A stretch of 17,196 nucleotides of DNA from Actinobacteria bacterium UBA2279 (GCA_002347365.1 DDWT01000032.1:1-17196), one strand, 5' to 3'; positions 6,637 to 14,779 are shown, counted from the stretch's first letter. Numbers and translations are program-made. The notes: generated by a model not told the origin, from the sequence alone.

Positions 6637-7179
6637 ATGTCCGAAACAAGTGCCGTCCGCAGCAAGACGGTTCCGATGCTGCTCGGTGTGGTTGCCGTGC
6701 TGCTGCTCGCCATCGTGCTGCTGCTCGTCCTTGGCAACAAGGCCGACACCGCGACGACCGATACTACCGGCACGACCGGTACGACAAGCACGGGCGCGGT
6801 TGCGCAGCCGGGCATGGGCTCGTCCACCGCAGCCGAGTTCGACCCGGCTACGGCGACCAAGGTTCCCGAGGGTGTCACCCCGGAGGAGTACGTGTCGCAG
6901 TACTACCAGGCCATCATCGACAAAGAGTACGAGAAGGCCTTTGTGATGCAGCCGGCCACAAGCCAGGCTGGCAACAACGCCGCTGATTTTGCGGCGACGC
7001 AGACCGGCTACGGCATGGTCTCCTTCAAGATAGAGAGCGCCACCGAAGAGGGCGACACCGCGATCGTCAGCGCGTCGCAGGATCTTGGGGCCAACGGAAT
7101 GTGGGCCGCGCAGTGGACCTTCGTCCAGTACGAGGGCGGATGGGTGGTTCAGTCCCGCGCAGTGGGTATGGCTCAGTAG
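6637..7179 (+). CDS. Membrane-anchored protein with extracytoplasmic NTF2-like domain, function unknown
   Basis: 180 residues. A short charged N-terminus is followed by one hydrophobic helix at about residues 12-32, then a Thr/Gly/Asp-rich low-complexity linker (about 35-60), then a compact domain from about 75 to the end. That domain begins TPEEYVSQYYQAIIDKEYEKAF and ends with strands such as QWTFVQYEGGWVVQS. This pattern resembles NTF2-like/DUF4878 lipoprotein domains, in which a helix pair is followed by a curved sheet. There is no lipobox cysteine, so it is an uncleaved membrane anchor. The start is ATG at 6637, with GAGAGGA six bases upstream; an upstream in-frame reading to 6523 crosses the predicted promoter and is rejected. 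The gene stands alone between its own promoter and terminator. No specific function can be given. Confidence 0.82.
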   Translation: MSETSAVRSKTVPMLLGVVAVLLLAIVLLLVLGNKADTATTDTTGTTGTTSTGAVAQPGMGSSTAAEFDPATATKVPEGVTPEEYVSQYYQAIIDKEYEKAFVMQPATSQAGNNAADFAATQTGYGMVSFKIESATEEGDTAIVSASQDLGANGMWAAQWTFVQYEGGWVVQSRAVGMAQ

Positions 7180-7204
7180 TCCACTTCTGGCACACGCTTC
7201 TGAT

Positions 7205-7236
7205 GCACGGCGTCCCGAAAAGTCGGGGCGCCGTGC
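7205..7236 (+). terminator. Intrinsic terminator after the membrane-anchored protein gene
   Basis: A 14-base-pair stem with one T.G wobble pairs 7205-7218 with 7223-7236 around a 4-base AAAG loop. TAGTCTTT follows. It lies 26 bases after the stop codon at 7179. Its right foot overlaps the extended -10 element of the next gene. Confidence 0.8.
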
Positions 7237-7242
7237 TAGTCT
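7234..7242 (+). promoter_or_regulatory. Extended -10 promoter of dinG, probable leaderless start
   Basis: TGC-TAGTCT ends 6 bases before the dinG ATG at 7249, so the predicted transcription start is at the start codon. No ribosome binding site exists between them. The element is embedded in the tail of the preceding terminator. Confidence 0.5.
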
Positions 7243-7248
7243 TTCCGC

Positions 7249-10137
7249 ATGGCTTCTGACGCGCTTTCGCGCTTCCTCGTCCCGGGCACCGACCCGGACA
7301 TCTCGGCCGCGTATGCGACCTTGGCGGAGCGCGCACACACGGCGGTGTTCGGCTTCGAAGACGAACTTGCGTTCATCGATCTGGAGACCACGGGATTCGA
7401 TCGCTTCCGAGACGAGATCATCGAGGTAGCGGTCGTCATCATGCGCGGACTTGAGGAAGTCGAGCGCTACACCACACTGGTGAAGCCGAAGCGCCCCATC
7501 CTCAAAGAGACCACGCAACTCACCGGCATCGATGATGCGATGGTGGCCGAAGCGCCGCCCATCGAGAGCGTCATCGGGCGCCTCGTCGAGGTGGTTGGCA
7601 AGCGCGATATGGTCGCCCACAACGCCAGCTTCGACCGCGAGTTCCTCGAGGCGGCTGGCGCGGGCCCCACGCGGCTTCGCGGACGCTGGCTCGACTCGCT
7701 CGCCCTATCGCGTATCGCGCTGCCACGACTGCGCAGCCACCGACTCGTCGATCTTTCAGCCGCGTTCGAGATCGATGCGGGCAGCTGTCATCGCGCCTGT
7801 GACGACACGGACGCACTTGTCGGTGTGTGGCGGGTGCTGCTCACCGGGCTCGATGCGCAGTCCGACGTCGTGCTCGCCGAGCTCGTGCGCATCCTGAGCG
7901 CGACCTCGCCGCTGGGCGGGGTGGTCGCGCATCTGGCGGCAGGGCGGAGGCCGAAGGGCGCATTCGACCTCAAGTCATTGCGACAAGAACGACTGCGTCA
8001 CGAGAAGCACGAGTCGATGGCGGATGCCGCCGAGATGGAACTGGTCTGCCCGCCCGCCGAAGAAGTCCTCGCCGAGTTCTCGGCGGAAGGCACCGTTGGC
8101 CGCATGTATCCAGGCTACGAACAGCGTGGCGAGCAGGCGCAGATGGCCGAGGCGGTTCTGACGGCGTTCGCCGGATCGACACACCTCGCGGTAGAAGCGG
8201 GGACCGGCGTGGGCAAGTCGGTGGCGTACCTGGTGCCGGCCGCGCGTTTCTCGCTTGCCAACCACGTGGCGGTGGGCGTTGCCACGAAGACCAACACGCT
8301 GATGGACCAGCTCGTCTACGGTGAGCTGCCAGCGCTGTCCGAGGCGCTCGGCGGCTGTCTGCGATACGTCTCGCTCAAAGGCTACGAACACTACATCTGC
8401 CTGCGAAAGCTGCAGCGCGCACTTGACACAGACACAGGAGACGACGAGCTGCGTGAAGCGCTCGCCATGCTCGTGGCGTGGGCAGCGCAGAGTTCGTGGG
8501 GTGACGTGGATGCGGTCAACTTGCATTGGCCGCAGGGGCTCAAGCGTGCGCTTGCGGCCTCGGCAGCGGACTGCACGAAGAAGCGCTGCCGCTACTGGCC
8601 GCAACTCTGCTATCTGCACGGGCAACGCCGCCGTGCGACGCAGGCGCACATCGTCGTCACCAACCACGCGCTTCTCTTCTGCGACCTCACCACGGACGGC
8701 GGTATCCTCCCGCCGGTGCGTCACTGGGTGATCGACGAGGCCCATGGCGCCGAAGATGAGGCGCGCAAGCAGCTTTCGTTCGGCACCTCGCACCAAACGC
8801 TCGCGGGTCTGCTCGGCGGCCTTCACGTGAAGGGCCGTGGCGGCTACCTGGATGCGCTGCGTGCGAAGGTCGCGGTGGAAGCGGAGGTCGTGGGTTCGCA
8901 TCTTGCCGAGACGATCGACTCGATGCGCGAGACCGTGGCGCTGGCGAGCACGCTTGCCGACTCATTCTTCGACTTCGTGAAGGACCTGGGTGCGCAAGGC
9001 GAAGGCGACTACGACCGCGTGGATCTGCGGATAACACCCCAGATGCGCGAAACCGGCGCCTGGGGGACTGCGGCAGGCGTGGGCCGCTCGCTCGCCAAGC
9101 GGCTTGAGGAGATCATGCGCTCAGGGCGCGGTGTGGTGACCGGCCTCGAGGAGCTTGGCGAAGGGTACACCGAGTCGCGCTACGACCTCGCAGGCCAGCT
9201 TTCCGGCCTGGCGCAGCAACTCGACGGGCTCGTGCTCGTACTCGAGGGCGAGGACGAAGGTCGCGTCTACAGCGTGACGGCCGACCGCAGGCGAGACCAG
9301 CGGGCGGAAGCGCTCGCGGCATCCTGCCTCGACGTGGGTGCGGTGCTGGTCGAGGAACTCTATCCGCGGCTACACTCGGTGGTCTACACCTCGGCCACGA
9401 TCGCCACCGGTGACGACTTCAGTCACTTCCTGCGGGCCGTGGGGCTCGATCGCGTTCCCGAGGAGAAGCGCCGCACGCTGCGGTTGGCGTCCAGCTACGA
9501 CTTCGAGCGCCAGATGGCGGTCTTCGTGCCCAACGACCTGCCGGAGCCCGGCTCGCGCGGCTATCTCGATGCGCTCGAGGAGTTGCTCTTGGGGGTGCAC
9601 GTAGCGATGGGCGGCTCGGTGCTCACGCTGTTCACGAACCGCCGGGACATGACCGAGCTTCACCGCCGTCTGGTCGACCGGCTGGAGCGCGAGGGACTGC
9701 GGTTGCTCGTCCAGAGCTCAGGCGCGTCGCGGAAACGACTGCGCGATGAGTTCCTGGTCGACGAGAAGCTCTCGCTGTTTGCGACGAAGTCGTTCTGGGA
9801 GGGTTTCGATGCGAAGGGCGACACGTTGCGTTGCGTGGTGATTCCGCGACTTCCGTTCGGACCGGTGCGCGACCCACTTTATGAGGAGCGTCGCGACCGC
9901 GATGCGCGCGCATGGGACCATTACTATCTGCCCGAGGCGGTTCTCGAACTCAAGCAGGCGGCCGGGCGCCTCATCCGATCCGGAACGGATAGTGGTTGCC
10001 TGGTGCTGGCAGACGCACGGCTTGTCAGCGGCAAGGGCTACGCGCGCAAGTTCCTCGAGTCGTTGCCGGTGCGCGACGTGGAGACTCTGGCGGCCAAGAC
10101 GGTGGTCGAGGAGATGACACGCAGGTTCGGGGGATGA
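7249..10137 (+). CDS. dinG: DinG-type Fe-S helicase with N-terminal DEDD exonuclease domain
   Basis: Superfamily 2 DNA helicase of the DinG/XPD group, expected to unwind 5'-overhang, R-loop or damaged DNA. The N-terminal domain (about residues 35-200) is a DnaQ-like exonuclease with Asp44-x-Glu46 (IDLETTG), HNASFD with Asp129, and His181-x4-Asp186. The helicase part has Walker A GTGVGKS (Lys323), Walker B DEAH (496-499), YTSATIA, SFWEGFD and the final QAAGRLIRSGTD. Cysteines 384, 442, 447 and 454 have spacing close to the four [4Fe-4S] ligands of E. coli DinG. The 962-residue length suits exonuclease-DinG fusions such as those of Firmicutes. The metal-binding residues of the exonuclease look intact; in B. 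subtilis DinG the domain degrades DNA while helicase activity is weak. The gene converges on pafC with a 4-base gap. Confidence 0.95.
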   Translation: MASDALSRFLVPGTDPDISAAYATLAERAHTAVFGFEDELAFIDLETTGFDRFRDEIIEVAVVIMRGLEEVERYTTLVKPKRPILKETTQLTGIDDAMVAEAPPIESVIGRLVEVVGKRDMVAHNASFDREFLEAAGAGPTRLRGRWLDSLALSRIALPRLRSHRLVDLSAAFEIDAGSCHRACDDTDALVGVWRVLLTGLDAQSDVVLAELVRILSATSPLGGVVAHLAAGRRPKGAFDLKSLRQERLRHEKHESMADAAEMELVCPPAEEVLAEFSAEGTVGRMYPGYEQRGEQAQMAEAVLTAFAGSTHLAVEAGTGVGKSVAYLVPAARFSLANHVAVGVATKTNTLMDQLVYGELPALSEALGGCLRYVSLKGYEHYICLRKLQRALDTDTGDDELREALAMLVAWAAQSSWGDVDAVNLHWPQGLKRALAASAADCTKKRCRYWPQLCYLHGQRRRATQAHIVVTNHALLFCDLTTDGGILPPVRHWVIDEAHGAEDEARKQLSFGTSHQTLAGLLGGLHVKGRGGYLDALRAKVAVEAEVVGSHLAETIDSMRETVALASTLADSFFDFVKDLGAQGEGDYDRVDLRITPQMRETGAWGTAAGVGRSLAKRLEEIMRSGRGVVTGLEELGEGYTESRYDLAGQLSGLAQQLDGLVLVLEGEDEGRVYSVTADRRRDQRAEALAASCLDVGAVLVEELYPRLHSVVYTSATIATGDDFSHFLRAVGLDRVPEEKRRTLRLASSYDFERQMAVFVPNDLPEPGSRGYLDALEELLLGVHVAMGGSVLTLFTNRRDMTELHRRLVDRLEREGLRLLVQSSGASRKRLRDEFLVDEKLSLFATKSFWEGFDAKGDTLRCVVIPRLPFGPVRDPLYEERRDRDARAWDHYYLPEAVLELKQAAGRLIRSGTDSGCLVLADARLVSGKGYARKFLESLPVRDVETLAAKTVVEEMTRRFGG

Positions 10138-10141
10138 AACC

Positions 10142-11089
10142 CTACCCCTCGAGCTCGTTCAGCAGCTCCTCGGCCAGCGCGTGCACGGCATCGCGCATCT
10201 CGGCGGGTCCGGTGACCCCGGCGGTTCCCATCGCGGCGGCGACCCGGCGGGCCAGCCAGCCTGTCGTGGCGTAGGGCACGTTCGCATCAGCGCCGCCGTC
10301 ATCACTGAGAGTGATCGTCGCCTGCGGCCAGTCGCGCTCCTCAAGCCCGCTCGCGTCGTCGAATCGTACACTCGCGTTGCCGGCCGTCGCGCTCATATCG
10401 AACGCCGCGCTGCCGTCGCGTCCGCTCGCAACGCGCGCGAAGCGCTCGCCTGTCGGACTCGCATCGCGAATGCGATCGAGGCGGAACGTGCGTTCCTCGG
10501 CCAGACCCTCGTCGAGTGCCTCCAGGTACCATGCGCCGCGGTGGTTGAAGACGCGGTACGGGCGGACCCTGCGCGATCGCGTCGTACCGCTTGATGCCGA
10601 GAAGTACGTGATCTCCACACTCTCGCTGACATCGGCGGCACTCACGATCGTGGCGTACACGTCGCCGAGTCCTTCGCCTGATGTGGCCGTGCGTACGCGA
10701 TCCGCCAGGCAGTCGGCGTCCACTTCCGCTGTGGCGACAGCGGCAAGGCGTCCTAGAAGCGGATCTCCAGCGGCAAACCCCGCGGTCTCCAGAGCTGCGA
10801 CAAGCGCGCGTGCCTCGCGTGCCGTCAGTCGCACGGGACGATCGAGAGCCGGTAGTCCCATGCCCACGACGACGGTCTCGCCGTCGATGAAGACATCCAC
10901 GAGGTCGTACGGGTCGAATGGCGGCACACCGCACATGGAGAGCGTCGTAATGTCGGCGGCGAGCTCCTGCGGGTTCGCACCCACCATCGCCGCCAGTGCG
11001 GACAGCTGGAGCTCGGCACCGGGTTTCAGGCTCGGCAGGATGGCGAGCAGCCGGCGGGTCCTCTCGGCGGCGGTCGTCTTAGGCGCCAT
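10142..11089 (-). CDS. pafC: WYL-domain transcriptional regulator, PafC-like
   Basis: 315 residues. An N-terminal winged-helix-like region (about 5-70, RTRRLLAILPSL onward) precedes a WYL domain at about 150-210, seen as VRPYRVFNHRGAWYLEALD and FRLDRI, and a C-terminal WCX-type region. It is the second gene of a tandem pair and overlaps the end of pafB by 11 bases, so the two products are made together. In mycobacteria PafB and PafC form a heterodimeric activator of the RecA-independent DNA-damage response; WYL domains are thought to sense single-stranded DNA or nucleic-acid ligands. The ATG start has AAAGGTGG upstream, inside pafB. There is no proteasome gene cluster in view, so the name reflects homology only. 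Confidence 0.85.
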   Translation of the reverse strand: MAPKTTAAERTRRLLAILPSLKPGAELQLSALAAMVGANPQELAADITTLSMCGVPPFDPYDLVDVFIDGETVVVGMGLPALDRPVRLTAREARALVAALETAGFAAGDPLLGRLAAVATAEVDADCLADRVRTATSGEGLGDVYATIVSAADVSESVEITYFSASSGTTRSRRVRPYRVFNHRGAWYLEALDEGLAEERTFRLDRIRDASPTGERFARVASGRDGSAAFDMSATAGNASVRFDDASGLEERDWPQATITLSDDGGADANVPYATTGWLARRVAAAMGTAGVTGPAEMRDAVHALAEELLNELEG

Positions 11090-12053
11090 GGCGGTCCACC
11101 ACCTTTCGCAAGCCGGCGGCGAGCGTCTCGCGCAACTCGGGAGGCGAGAGCGGCACGATGCCGGGCCCGTTCTCCACGATCCAGCGGGCGAGCCGCGACA
11201 GGTCAGCCGCGTTCACGGTCCAGCTCAGGCTACCGTCCGGCTGCGTCTCCAGCACTCCCCGGCCGCCCGTGAGGCGCGGTGCACGCCAGGCGTCTTCCGC
11301 CGAGAAGCGCAGCACGCACTCGACGGAGACATCGCCGTACTGGAACGGAAGCAGCATGTGGTCCGCCACGGAGAAACCCGCCGGGACTTCAAAATCGGGG
11401 GATCCGGGTTTGCGGGTGTTCACACCGGCATCGCGCATGCGCCGCACCGCGTAGGTGCGTGTCTGGTCTCGCTCGACGTCCCTGCCCACCAGGTACCAGC
11501 GCCCGTCGCGAAAGAAGACGCCGTACGGTTCGGTCTCGTGGGTACGGTCCGCGCCTGCGGCGTTCGTGTAGCCGAAACGTACGCGCTTGCGACCGGCGAC
11601 CGCCTCGGCGAGCTCCGACGCGAGGACGCCCTGTTCCGCAGGTGTCTCGTCAGCGAGTACGCTGGCCACGGCAGACTCGCTATGGCCGCCGCCCAGCTTC
11701 GCGACGGCGATCGAAAGATCGGCGCCGAAGGGGAATCCGGGATCGCTTGCGAGTGCCGCCGCGACCGCTCTCAGCGTCGCGCGTTCGGCCTCGGTGAGTT
11801 CCAGCTCGGCGGCGTAGCTCGCATCGGCGTCCAGGCGGTACGCGGGCACTCCTTCGATATCGAGTACCTCAAGTGAGAGTCCGAACGCCCGCAGCTGCTT
11901 CTTGTCGCGCTCGAACATGCGGAGGAACGCCTCTTCATCCTGCCCCTCCGGGTAGCCGAAGACATCCGTGCGGATCGTCTCGGCAGAGATCGGATTGCGC
12001 GTTGAGGCGAGCAGGAGTGCGAGATTGACCAGGCGTTCTGTTGCCTCTGACAT
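11079..12053 (-). CDS. pafB: WYL-domain transcriptional regulator, PafB-like
   Basis: 324 residues. The N-terminal winged helix-turn-helix is typical of PafB: RLVNLALLLASTRNPIS, then RTDVFGY and EEAFLRMFERDKKQLRAFG. The WYL domain at about 155-210 contains EPYGVFFRDGRWYLVGRD followed by TYAVRRM. A WCX-like C-terminal region follows. The start ATG (12051-12053) has GGGAGG four bases upstream. A minus-strand TAGAAT at 12081-12086 may be its own -10 box. Upstream on the same strand lies a small RNA gene ending in a terminator. The pair PafB-PafC next to a convergent DinG helicase supports a DNA-damage response role, which is inferred from mycobacterial work. Confidence 0.88.
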   Translation of the reverse strand: MSEATERLVNLALLLASTRNPISAETIRTDVFGYPEGQDEEAFLRMFERDKKQLRAFGLSLEVLDIEGVPAYRLDADASYAAELELTEAERATLRAVAAALASDPGFPFGADLSIAVAKLGGGHSESAVASVLADETPAEQGVLASELAEAVAGRKRVRFGYTNAAGADRTHETEPYGVFFRDGRWYLVGRDVERDQTRTYAVRRMRDAGVNTRKPGSPDFEVPAGFSVADHMLLPFQYGDVSVECVLRFSAEDAWRAPRLTGGRGVLETQPDGSLSWTVNAADLSRLARWIVENGPGIVPLSPPELRETLAAGLRKVVDRHGA

Positions 12054-12080
12054 GCGGCCTCCCGTCGGGGTGTCCGCACG

Positions 12081-12086
12081 ATTCTA
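12081..12086 (-). promoter_or_regulatory. Candidate -10 box for pafB
   Basis: Reads TAGAAT on the minus strand (five of six matches), about 27 bases before the pafB ATG. Its -35 region falls in the U-tract of the upstream RNA gene and is poor (TTTCTC), which would fit a promoter that needs an activator. I found no match to the mycobacterial PafBC-dependent motif TTGTCRGTG-N8-TAnnnT. Confidence 0.4.
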
Positions 12087-12102
12087 CAGCTCTTCGACCT
12101 GA

Positions 12103-12143
12103 GGAGAAAAAGAAACGAGGTGCGCGGGGGGAGCGCACCTCGT
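12103..12143 (-). terminator. Terminator of the 6C-type RNA
   Basis: The 11-base-pair perfect stem ACGAGGTGCGC with a C-rich loop is followed on the minus strand by a pyrimidine tract with nine T in about eleven bases. There is no T-tract on the plus strand, so the direction is clear. Confidence 0.85.
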
Positions 12144-12204
12144 TAACTCAGACCGGCGATATCCACCCATGAGGGGGGAGGAGCGGGCGGGTCGCACAGG
12201 CCTC
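12103..12204 (-). ncRNA. 6C-type small RNA
   Basis: The minus strand encodes a compact RNA of about 100 nt with all parts visible: promoter, two hairpins and terminator. The first hairpin pairs CCGCCC with GGGTGG around a loop containing exactly six cytosines (complement of 12173-12178). The second is a perfect 11-base-pair stem (12115-12125 with 12133-12143) whose 7-base loop is TCCCCCC, again six cytosines, followed by TTTCTTTTTCT. Two hairpins each displaying a C6 loop define the actinobacterial 6C RNA. Its C-rich loops pair with G-rich ribosome binding sites in mycobacteria. The second hairpin doubles as terminator. The RNA lies just upstream of and parallel to pafB, so a role as a pafB leader attenuator is the alternative reading. 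The 5' end is estimated from the promoter. Confidence 0.78.
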
Positions 12205-12210
12205 GAATCG

Positions 12211-12239
12211 ATATTAGCAATACACGTGCCAGAAGTGAA
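12211..12239 (-). promoter_or_regulatory. Promoter of the 6C-type RNA
   Basis: On the minus strand TTCACT (12234-12239) and TAATAT (12211-12216) are spaced by 17 bases, each with four of six consensus matches. The predicted start is near 12204. No protein-coding gene starts between it and the terminator at 12103-12143, which supports an RNA product. Confidence 0.6.
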
Positions 12240-12277
12240 TCCGTGCGGCAGAACACGAAGAGTGCCGGTTCTCGCGC

Positions 12278-12306
12278 TTGCTCTGGTCGCAAGTGGGGAC
12301 TACAAA
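12278..12306 (+). promoter_or_regulatory. Candidate promoter of the helical protein operon
   Basis: TTGCTC (12278-12283) and TACAAA (12301-12306) are spaced by 17 bases, giving a start near 12313. If correct, it excludes the upstream GTG at 12243 as the start codon of the following gene. The rest of the 12054-12347 gap holds the 6C RNA gene and its promoter; I see no further gene in it. Confidence 0.4.
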
Positions 12307-12347
12307 GGGAGGGGCCGTCGAGGGTGAACGAAGGGGTGCGAGTGGGC

Positions 12348-13319
12348 ATGAAGGGCGACAGCATCAACGTCACACAAGATGACGCACTTTCGGACAGGAC
12401 TTCCGGTAAAGGCGTGCGTGCATGGGTCGTCATTGTTGCGGCGCTCGTCATCGTGCTTGTCGGCGTCGTGGCGTGCGCGGGCGCGAAACAGACGAGCAAG
12501 GTGCGTGAAGCCGAGAGCAAGCTCGATGAGGCGGTCTCCTTGCTGGCGGATGTCGAGGACGCGGTGATCGCGGCCGACGATGTCATCCAGGCCGAGATAA
12601 CCCCGACGCTCGAGACCACCGCGACAGCCGCACTTGCCATGCTCCCCCAGGCACGTACCGATCTTGGTCGCGCGATCGGGCTGCTCACGGCGGCGCGTCC
12701 CGACCTTCGCGAGGACGACCAGGTTCTTGCCCAGGTCCTGCAGACTGCTGCAGAGGCACGTTCAGACATGCTGGACGAAGCCGAGAAGATACTGTCGGCC
12801 AACAAGGCTGCGGCGGGCGCACTGCAGCCGGCCACCGATGCCTGGGCGCTGGTTGCCGCGGCCGAGAAGCTCAGCCAGGACGCCGTGGCGCAGTACAACA
12901 AGCACACGACCGATAGCGTCAAACAGTCGACCGCGTTCTCGACTCAGGCGAAGTTGAAGCTTGCCGAGGCGCGCTCGGCACTGGGTACAGCGACTGCGAC
13001 GTTTCCCGATGCGGACCTGACGCGATTCGTGGAGTACATCGATGCGCGCTACAAGCTGTTGGACAGTTCCATCGCCATCGACACGGCATGGCTCGGAGGC
13101 AAGGTCGAGCAGGCGAACGGGATGCTCGCGGCGTATGCAGCAGAGGAGGCGGCGCTCATCGAGCTTGGGAAGAAACTGCCGACCTCGCCGACTGTCGCGA
13201 TCGCGGATGCGTATGAGGCGCTTGCCGCCGAGCCGACAGACCGTTACTACACGGCCCGCGATCGAGCACGAGCAGCAGACGATCAAGTGCGTGAGCTTGG
13301 CGCGAAAACGGAGGAGTGA
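12348..13319 (+). CDS. Membrane-anchored alpha-helical protein, function unknown
   Basis: About 323 residues from the ATG at 12348. A polar N-terminus of about 24 residues precedes a hydrophobic helix (VRAWVVIVAALVIVLVGVV), then a long Ala/Glu/Lys/Asp-rich, heptad-like region to the C-terminus with no recognisable enzyme motif. VVAC at the end of the helix meets the lipobox pattern, so it could be a lipoprotein with a long n-region; otherwise it is a single-pass anchor. The start is uncertain: in-frame GTG codons at 12243, 12324, 12336 and 12342 are alternatives, and AAGGGG (12331-12336) could serve 12342 or 12348. The gene is followed after 18 bases by a seven-helix membrane protein with a good ribosome binding site, so the two are probably co-transcribed. 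I do not recognise the family. Confidence 0.78.
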   Translation: MKGDSINVTQDDALSDRTSGKGVRAWVVIVAALVIVLVGVVACAGAKQTSKVREAESKLDEAVSLLADVEDAVIAADDVIQAEITPTLETTATAALAMLPQARTDLGRAIGLLTAARPDLREDDQVLAQVLQTAAEARSDMLDEAEKILSANKAAAGALQPATDAWALVAAAEKLSQDAVAQYNKHTTDSVKQSTAFSTQAKLKLAEARSALGTATATFPDADLTRFVEYIDARYKLLDSSIAIDTAWLGGKVEQANGMLAAYAAEEAALIELGKKLPTSPTVAIADAYEALAAEPTDRYYTARDRARAADDQVRELGAKTEE

Positions 13320-13337
13320 CCGAGGAGAGGAGCACGG

Positions 13338-14075
13338 ATGTCTGACGCGTTCTGGTCGAGTTGGGTGTGGCCGCTTGCCACCGGGATCATCGGATTCGCC
13401 TACGTGACGCTGCTTGTCATGCAGTGGTACCGCCGCCGCAAGCCGCACCAACTCGCCTGGGCGGTCGGCTTTCTGTTCTATGCGGTGGCGGCCGTGATGG
13501 AGGCGTGGTCGGAGAAGACGCTTGTCTGGGATCCCACGGTGTATCGCATCTACATCGTGCTCGCCGCCTCGCTGGTCGGGTTTCTCGGCCTGGGCACGCT
13601 CTACCTCATCACCAAGAAGCGCACCCTGGGCAACATCTACCTGGCGTTCATCCTGGTGTGCCTCGTGGTCTTCTTCTATGGCACCTTCACGACTGAGCTC
13701 ATGATGGACAAGCTCGTCCCCGGCATCACCGTGGGCGGGCAAGCGCTGGGATCGGGCGGGTCGTTCCCGCGCATCATGTCGTTGCCGTTCAACATCACCG
13801 GCACGCTCTTGCTGCTGGGCGGATCGACCTACTCGATCATCAAGTTCTGGTCCAAGAAGGAGTATCGCTACCGCGCCTGGGCGAACGTCCTCATCATCAT
13901 CGGAACGCTGCTCATAGCGGGCGCAGGCTCGATGGCACGCGCAGGGAGCACGGTCGGCCTCTATCCGGGCGAGATGGTCGCCTCGGCGGTCTTGCTCGCC
14001 GGCTTCCTGATGGCGGGGACGCTGGAGAAGGGTGCCAAGAAGATCAAAGCGCGCAGGGCAGCCACAGCGGATTAG
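13338..14075 (+). CDS. Seven-helix integral membrane protein, function unknown
   Basis: 245 residues with about seven hydrophobic helices, roughly at 8-28, 38-57, 68-90, 97-117, 145-166, 177-196 and 204-224. The RRRKP cluster after helix 1 and the basic tail KKIKARRAA place the N-terminus outside and the C-terminus inside. There are no cysteines or obvious catalytic motifs; the longest soluble segment is the Gly-rich loop between helices 4 and 5. The start ATG follows GAGGAGAGGAG, and the gene follows the helical anchored protein by 18 bases. Its stop overlaps the stop of the convergent Crp/Fnr regulator by a few bases. The seven-helix layout recalls sensor membrane modules of signalling proteins, but no output domain is attached and I assign no function. 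Confidence 0.8.
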   Translation: MSDAFWSSWVWPLATGIIGFAYVTLLVMQWYRRRKPHQLAWAVGFLFYAVAAVMEAWSEKTLVWDPTVYRIYIVLAASLVGFLGLGTLYLITKKRTLGNIYLAFILVCLVVFFYGTFTTELMMDKLVPGITVGGQALGSGGSFPRIMSLPFNITGTLLLLGGSTYSIIKFWSKKEYRYRAWANVLIIIGTLLIAGAGSMARAGSTVGLYPGEMVASAVLLAGFLMAGTLEKGAKKIKARRAATAD

Positions 14076-14779
14076 CCCTCGTCGTAGCCAGAACCAAGCC
14101 GTGCGAGTGCGCCAACGTCGAACACGATGACGTTGGCGTTTCGCACTTCCAGCACCTCGTCATCGCGCAGCTTCCCGAAGGCACGCGACAGCGTCTCGGG
14201 CACGGTGCCGAGCGACGCCGCCAGTTCGGTCTTCGTCATGCCGAGAGATACCTTCAGCCCCTCCTCGGTGGCCTCGCCCACGGCGAGTGATCTCTGGAAC
14301 AGATAGCGGGCCAGTCTTCCGGGGACATCGAGCGCGAGCGTCTGCACAACGCTGGTGAGGTTGACGACCTTCGAGGCGAGGTCGGCGATGAGACTGCGCG
14401 CCACATCCGGCTCGGCGGCCATGAGGTCGTAGAGTGCCTCACGCGGAAGCCAGGCGACTGTAGACGGTGTGACGGCTTCAACGTGCGCCGGGTACCTGCC
14501 GCCGGCGAGTGCAGCGACGGCGGCAAGCGGATCGCTCGCCTGCAGGGTCTCGAACGTGATCGTGCGCCCGTCTGCCTGGAGGTGGTAGACGCGGGCCTTG
14601 CCGGTAACCAGCACCCCGAAGCGTTCGGCGGCATCGCCTTCGGCTGCAAGAGGGGTGCCCCGCGGGACGTCTATCACGTGTGCCCGGGACGCAAGGTTCG
14701 AGATGGCCTCGTCAGAAGCCGGTCTCCATAGCCTGCATGCGCGCAAGGCTTTCTCTACATCGGGACGTGTACGGGACAA
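14072..14779 (-). CDS. hcpR: Crp/Fnr-family regulator, HcpR-like
   Basis: 235 residues. A cyclic-nucleotide-binding-type beta-barrel (about 15-125), a long dimerisation helix, and a C-terminal winged helix with MTKTELAASLGTVPETLSRAF, where ETLSR is the recognition-helix signature of FNR-like proteins that bind TTGA-type half-sites. There is one cysteine (Cys15) and no FNR-type cluster ligands, so it is not an oxygen-sensing FNR. It is divergent from an operon of ygbA, ferredoxin and hcp. A TTGAC-N4-GTCAA palindrome, the type described for HcpR, lies between them. HcpR proteins respond to nitric oxide stress, some with heme. I chose TTG at 14777-14779 as start because AAAGGAG (14786-14792) sits six bases upstream; a GTG at 14803 adds eight residues but lacks a usable binding site. 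It converges with the membrane protein gene, with overlapping stops. Confidence 0.82.
   Translation of the reverse strand: MSRTRPDVEKALRACRLWRPASDEAISNLASRAHVIDVPRGTPLAAEGDAAERFGVLVTGKARVYHLQADGRTITFETLQASDPLAAVAALAGGRYPAHVEAVTPSTVAWLPREALYDLMAAEPDVARSLIADLASKVVNLTSVVQTLALDVPGRLARYLFQRSLAVGEATEEGLKVSLGMTKTELAASLGTVPETLSRAFGKLRDDEVLEVRNANVIVFDVGALARLGSGYDEG

Noticed and set aside
10311..11876. 521-residue open frame on the plus strand
   Set aside because: It lies antisense to pafC and pafB, spans their overlap, is rich in Ser/Ala/Arg and has no domain character; it is a GC-bias shadow.
12143..12922. 259-residue open frame on the minus strand
   Set aside because: Antisense to the helical protein gene, Ser/Ala-rich without motifs, and its 3' end runs through the 6C RNA promoter and body.
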